In this document: one piece after another, positions 61,222 to 64,000 of the stretch
Layout: the number at the start of each line of letters is the position of its first letter
How positions within the stretch are numbered: position 1 is the stretch's first letter
DNA from: Serratia marcescens
GTDB lineage: Bacteria > Pseudomonadota > Gammaproteobacteria > Enterobacterales > Enterobacteriaceae
NCBI RefSeq assembly: GCF_001902635.1
Contig: NZ_MJAO01000010.1
Coordinates: 1 to 64,000, forward strand
Length of the DNA stretch: 64,000 nucleotides
Reading direction: 5' to 3'
Position numbers and translations under genes: made by a program
Notes under the pieces: generated by a model
Told to the model about the DNA's origin: nothing
Seen by the model: only the letters and a program-made list of their open reading frames with translations
Database searches by the model: none

Positions 61222-61403
61222 TCAGGCGGCTCCTGTGCGTCATCATGGCCGATCAGGTGCACCAGCACGGCCTCTGTTTGGTGGGCGAGACTGACAAAGG
61301 TCGGGTTGGCAGGGGAAGGCGGTATGAACGCCAGGCCGGCGCGCCGGGTCTTTGCCGCCGCTTGCAGAATTTTCTTGTGGTGCCTTTGAGTGTGACTGAC
61401 CAT
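61218..61403 (-). CDS. Small 61-residue protein behind a Fur box
   Basis: A 61-residue protein with a basic start (HTQRHHKKILQAAAKTRRAG) and acidic end (LIGHDDAQEPPE). There is no membrane segment and no known family. CGGAGG lies 4 nt upstream of the ATG. It overlaps the small membrane protein gene by 4 nt, and a Fur-box-like site sits about 100 nt upstream. Together these suggest a tiny Fur-regulated operon. Confidence 0.6.
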   Translation of the reverse strand: MVSHTQRHHKKILQAAAKTRRAGLAFIPPSPANPTFVSLAHQTEAVLVHLIGHDDAQEPPE

Positions 61404-61502
61404 GCGCCTCCGAATAAGGCCGCCAGCAGGCGGCTGTTTTGCCGATTAAGGCGGAGAAGGATTGTCGGCCGCTGCCGGGGCCAACGCAGTCATAATATTG
61501 CG

Positions 61503-61521
61503 AATGATAATTATTATCAAT
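61503..61521. promoter_or_regulatory. Fur-box-like operator
   Basis: AATGATAATTATTATCAAT fits the 19-bp Fur consensus (GATAATGATAATCATTATC) at most positions and is itself near-palindromic. It lies upstream of the two minus-strand small ORFs, about 95 bp behind gcd. Confidence 0.7.
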
Positions 61522-61571
61522 GATGCAATGGGAAAATCAAGAGGGATGGCGTGCGGGCGGAACGATAAAGA

Positions 61572-61597
61572 AAAAGCACGCCTTGCGGCGTGCTTTG
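61572..61597 (-). terminator. Terminator of gcd
   Basis: A perfect 10-bp stem AAAGCACGCC / GGCGTGCTTT with a TTGC loop. On the minus strand it runs into a T-run. It lies about 22 nt after the gcd stop. Confidence 0.93.
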
Positions 61598-61617
61598 CAT
61601 TGGGCTAACTGCGGCGG

Positions 61618-63990
61618 TTACTTCTGATCGGGCAGGGCGTAAGCGACCACATAGTCACCCAGCTTGGTGCCGAAGGAACCGTGGCCGCCGGCGAAGATCA
61701 GCACATACTGCTTGCCGTTGACCTCATAGGTCATCGGTGTCGCCTGGCCGCCGGCCGGCAAGCGCGCTTCCCACAGTTTTTCACCGTTGGTCACGCTGAA
61801 GGCGCGCAGGTAGTTATCCGCAGTGGCGCCGATGAAGAACACGTTACCGGCGGTGGTCACCGGGCCGCCCAGCATCGGCATGCCCATTTTGAACGGCAGC
61901 GGCAGCGGTGAGCTATCGCGCACGGTGCCGATGCGTTTTTTCCACACGATATCGTTGGTTTTCAGGTCAACGGCGGAGATGTAACCCCAGGCCGGCTGTT
62001 TGCACGGCAGGCCGAACGGTGACAGGAACGGGTTCAGCGTGACGCCGAACGGAACGCCGTACTGCGGCTGGATACCGGTTTCGGTACCGCTGCCGCCTTT
62101 GTCGTCTGCCGGCGGTTCAATCGGGTTGCCTGGGCCGCGCGGGATCAGTTTGGACACGAACGGCAGCGCGATCGGGTTGGCAATGGCGATTTCGCGATCG
62201 GTATCGACGGCCAGGCCGCCCCATTCAAACATGCCCAGGTTGCCTGGGAACACCAGCGTGCCCTGCTCGGAAGGCGGGGTGAAGGTGCCTTCATAACGCA
62301 GGCTGTGGAACATCACGCGGCAGACCAGCTGGTCATAGATGGTCGCACCCCACATGTCCGCACCGGTCAGTTTCTTCTCAGGACGGAAGGTCAGCTCGGA
62401 GAACGGTTGGGTCGGTGACAGGCGATCGCCTTTGGCCGGGCCTTGCGGCACCGGTTTCTCCGGCGCCGGCACCACCAGTTCGCCGTTGGTGCGGTTCAGC
62501 ACGAAGATGTTGCCGGTTTTGGTCGGCACATAGATCACCGGCACTTTTTTACCGCTCTTGTCGGTAATGTCCGCCAGGGTCGGCTGCGCCGGCACGTCCA
62601 TATCCCACAGGTCGTGGTGTACCGTCTGATAGAACCAAACCAACTTGCCGGTGGTGGCGTTCAGCGCCAACAGGCCGCTGGCGTAGCGCTCCATTTCCGG
62701 GGTGCGGTTGCCGCCCCAGATATCCGGCGTGGCGACGCCCATCGGCAGATAGACGATATCCAGCTTGGCGTCATAGGCGGCAGGCGCCCAGGCGTTAGGC
62801 GAGTTCGGCACAAAGTGGTGTTCGTTTTCCGGAATGGCGTTGGGATCCTTGTTGCCTGGATCAAACACCCACAGCAGTTTGCCGCTGTTGACGTCGAAGC
62901 CGCGGATCACGCCGGAAGGCTCACGGGTCGAGTAGTTGTCGGTCACCGCGCCGGTGACGACGATCACTTTATCGGTGATCACCGGCGGCGAGGTTGGCTC
63001 ATAGCGGCCCAGCGTCGCATATGGCATTTTGGCCTGCAGGTTCAGCTCGCCGTTGTCGGCGAAGTCCGGGCACGGTTTGCCGGTTTCGGCATCCAGCGCG
63101 AACAGACGGCCGTCGTTGACCGGCAGAATGATGCGGCGGGCGCACATCGCCGGTGTGGCGTCGCTTGCAGCGCCCGCGGCGGCTGCGGTTTCGTGATAAG
63201 ACACGCCGCGGCAGGTGATGTGCTGGAAGGTCGCGTTGTACTTCAGCTGCGGATCGAATTTCCACTTTTCTTTACCGGTGGCGGCATCCAGTGCGAACAG
63301 CTTCTGGTGCGGCGTACACATGTAAAGGGTATCGCGGATCTTGATCGGCGTGACTTCGTTGGTGATCTCACCCGGATCGTTGGCGGTTTTCAGATCGCCG
63401 GTCTGGAAACGCCAAACCTCCTGAAGCTGACCGACGTTTTTGTCGTTGATCTGGCTCAGCGGCGAGTAACGGGTGCCTTCCTGGGTGCGGCCATAGGCCG
63501 GCCAGTCGGCGCCGGTGGTGTCTTTCGGCTGTACCTGCGCGGCGTCGAGAGTGCCGTTGATCTCTTGCGGATCATTAAACACGGCATAGGCCAGCGCGAT
63601 GACGGTGATCGCCAGCGCCGCGCTCAGCGCGCAGTAGGCGAATTTGCCGTTGGCGACCAGCTTGCGGTAGATAAACGGCAGCACCAGCCACAGGCCGAAG
63701 AAGAAGGTGACGTCAAGACGCGGCGTCAGTGCCCAGAAGTCCGGCCCGACTTCCCACAAGGCCCATAGGGTGGTGCCCAGCAAGAACACGGCGTACAGCA
63801 GCAGCGCGGTGGCGCGGCGGCGGAACAGCAGCCAGGAAGTCGCCAGCAGCACCAGCCCGGCGATGATGTAATACAGCGAACCGCCCAACTTGGCCAGCCA
63901 GATGCCGCCGCCGAGCAGATAAAGCCCGCTCAGGGCGGCAAACAGCGCCGTTATGACGATAAGCGGCGATAGTGACGCTTTATTTTGCAT
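61618..63990 (-). CDS. gcd: Membrane-bound PQQ-dependent glucose dehydrogenase
   Basis: A 790-residue quinoprotein. Five hydrophobic segments in residues 1-145 anchor it in the inner membrane. The periplasmic part is an eight-bladed beta-propeller with tryptophan-docking repeats (GATGKEKWKFDPQL, VTNGEKLWEARLPAGG) and DWPAYGRTQEGTRYSPL at its start. It oxidises glucose to gluconolactone and passes electrons to ubiquinone. The ATG at 63990 gives the usual Gcd length. It is complete in the window. Confidence 0.95.
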   Translation of the reverse strand: MQNKASLSPLIVITALFAALSGLYLLGGGIWLAKLGGSLYYIIAGLVLLATSWLLFRRRATALLLYAVFLLGTTLWALWEVGPDFWALTPRLDVTFFFGLWLVLPFIYRKLVANGKFAYCALSAALAITVIALAYAVFNDPQEINGTLDAAQVQPKDTTGADWPAYGRTQEGTRYSPLSQINDKNVGQLQEVWRFQTGDLKTANDPGEITNEVTPIKIRDTLYMCTPHQKLFALDAATGKEKWKFDPQLKYNATFQHITCRGVSYHETAAAAGAASDATPAMCARRIILPVNDGRLFALDAETGKPCPDFADNGELNLQAKMPYATLGRYEPTSPPVITDKVIVVTGAVTDNYSTREPSGVIRGFDVNSGKLLWVFDPGNKDPNAIPENEHHFVPNSPNAWAPAAYDAKLDIVYLPMGVATPDIWGGNRTPEMERYASGLLALNATTGKLVWFYQTVHHDLWDMDVPAQPTLADITDKSGKKVPVIYVPTKTGNIFVLNRTNGELVVPAPEKPVPQGPAKGDRLSPTQPFSELTFRPEKKLTGADMWGATIYDQLVCRVMFHSLRYEGTFTPPSEQGTLVFPGNLGMFEWGGLAVDTDREIAIANPIALPFVSKLIPRGPGNPIEPPADDKGGSGTETGIQPQYGVPFGVTLNPFLSPFGLPCKQPAWGYISAVDLKTNDIVWKKRIGTVRDSSPLPLPFKMGMPMLGGPVTTAGNVFFIGATADNYLRAFSVTNGEKLWEARLPAGGQATPMTYEVNGKQYVLIFAGGHGSFGTKLGDYVVAYALPDQK

Positions 63991-64000
63991 AGCAATACCC

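Noticed and set aside
62443..63768. Plus-strand open frame of 441 codons inside gcd
   Set aside because: Antisense shadow of the gcd propeller region, without start signals or family features.
1..64000. CRISPR arrays, phage structural genes, plasmid origins
   Set aside because: No regularly spaced direct repeats, cas genes, phage morphogenesis genes or iteron-type repeats were seen anywhere in the window.

Overview
The window is chromosomal DNA from an enterobacterium, most probably a Serratia of the S. marcescens type. The GC-rich core carries nac, amn, opgB, mtfA beside a tRNA-Asn and a serU-type tRNA-Ser, a yeeO-like MATE gene and a membrane glucose dehydrogenase (gcd). Part of this order resembles the E. 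coli asnT-mtfA-serU / nac neighbourhood. Two natural-product clusters interrupt the core, each ending close to a tRNA-Asn gene.

Region 1 (1-14057) is the distal half of a colibactin (pks) cluster. It runs from the C-terminal end of clbK through clbL, clbM, clbN, clbO, clbP and clbQ to clbS, all on the + strand and mostly translationally coupled. ClbN makes the N-acyl-D-Asn prodrug cap, ClbL is the amidase that joins chain halves, ClbM and ClbP export the precolibactin and cleave it in the periplasm, and ClbS is the self-protection protein. The cluster stops about 320 bp before a tRNA-Asn.

Region 2 (14381-28154) is core genome. It holds tRNA-Asn, nac with a sigma-54/NtrC promoter, amn, opgB, a binding-protein-like gene, a TPP-riboswitch-controlled tenA-thiZ-thiX-thiY operon, a flavin monooxygenase, an SDR, a GlxA-type AraC regulator and a GAPDH.

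Region 3 (about 28158-55996) is an AT-richer genomic island holding a complete andrimid cluster, admA to admT, in one orientation. Its left edge has two decayed IS3-family elements, a LysR regulator, a truncated dadA-like gene and an unknown small gene. Its right edge has a decayed P4-type integrase next to the second tRNA-Asn. A terminator closely resembling that of the first tRNA-Asn lies at the far left edge of the island, which suggests the island entered between the second tRNA-Asn and its own terminator. AdmA-G build and transfer the unsaturated acyl chain, AdmH makes beta-Phe, AdmI-K activate beta-Phe and probably Val, AdmM-P extend and close the pyrrolidinedione, AdmQ exports, AdmR loads carrier proteins, and AdmT is a drug-tolerant acetyl-CoA carboxylase beta subunit carrying Leu203.

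Region 4 (55997-64000) is core genome again: tRNA-Asn, mtfA, tRNA-Ser(CGA), an unknown gene, a DoxX protein, a small hypothetical protein, a PulS-like lipoprotein, a MATE transporter, two tiny overlapping ORFs behind a Fur-box-like sequence, and gcd.

The main point of interest is that a genotoxin cluster (colibactin) and a fatty-acid-synthesis inhibitor cluster (andrimid) lie about 14 kb apart in one genome at two tRNA-Asn loci. Several andrimid proteins also show unusual active-site changes.
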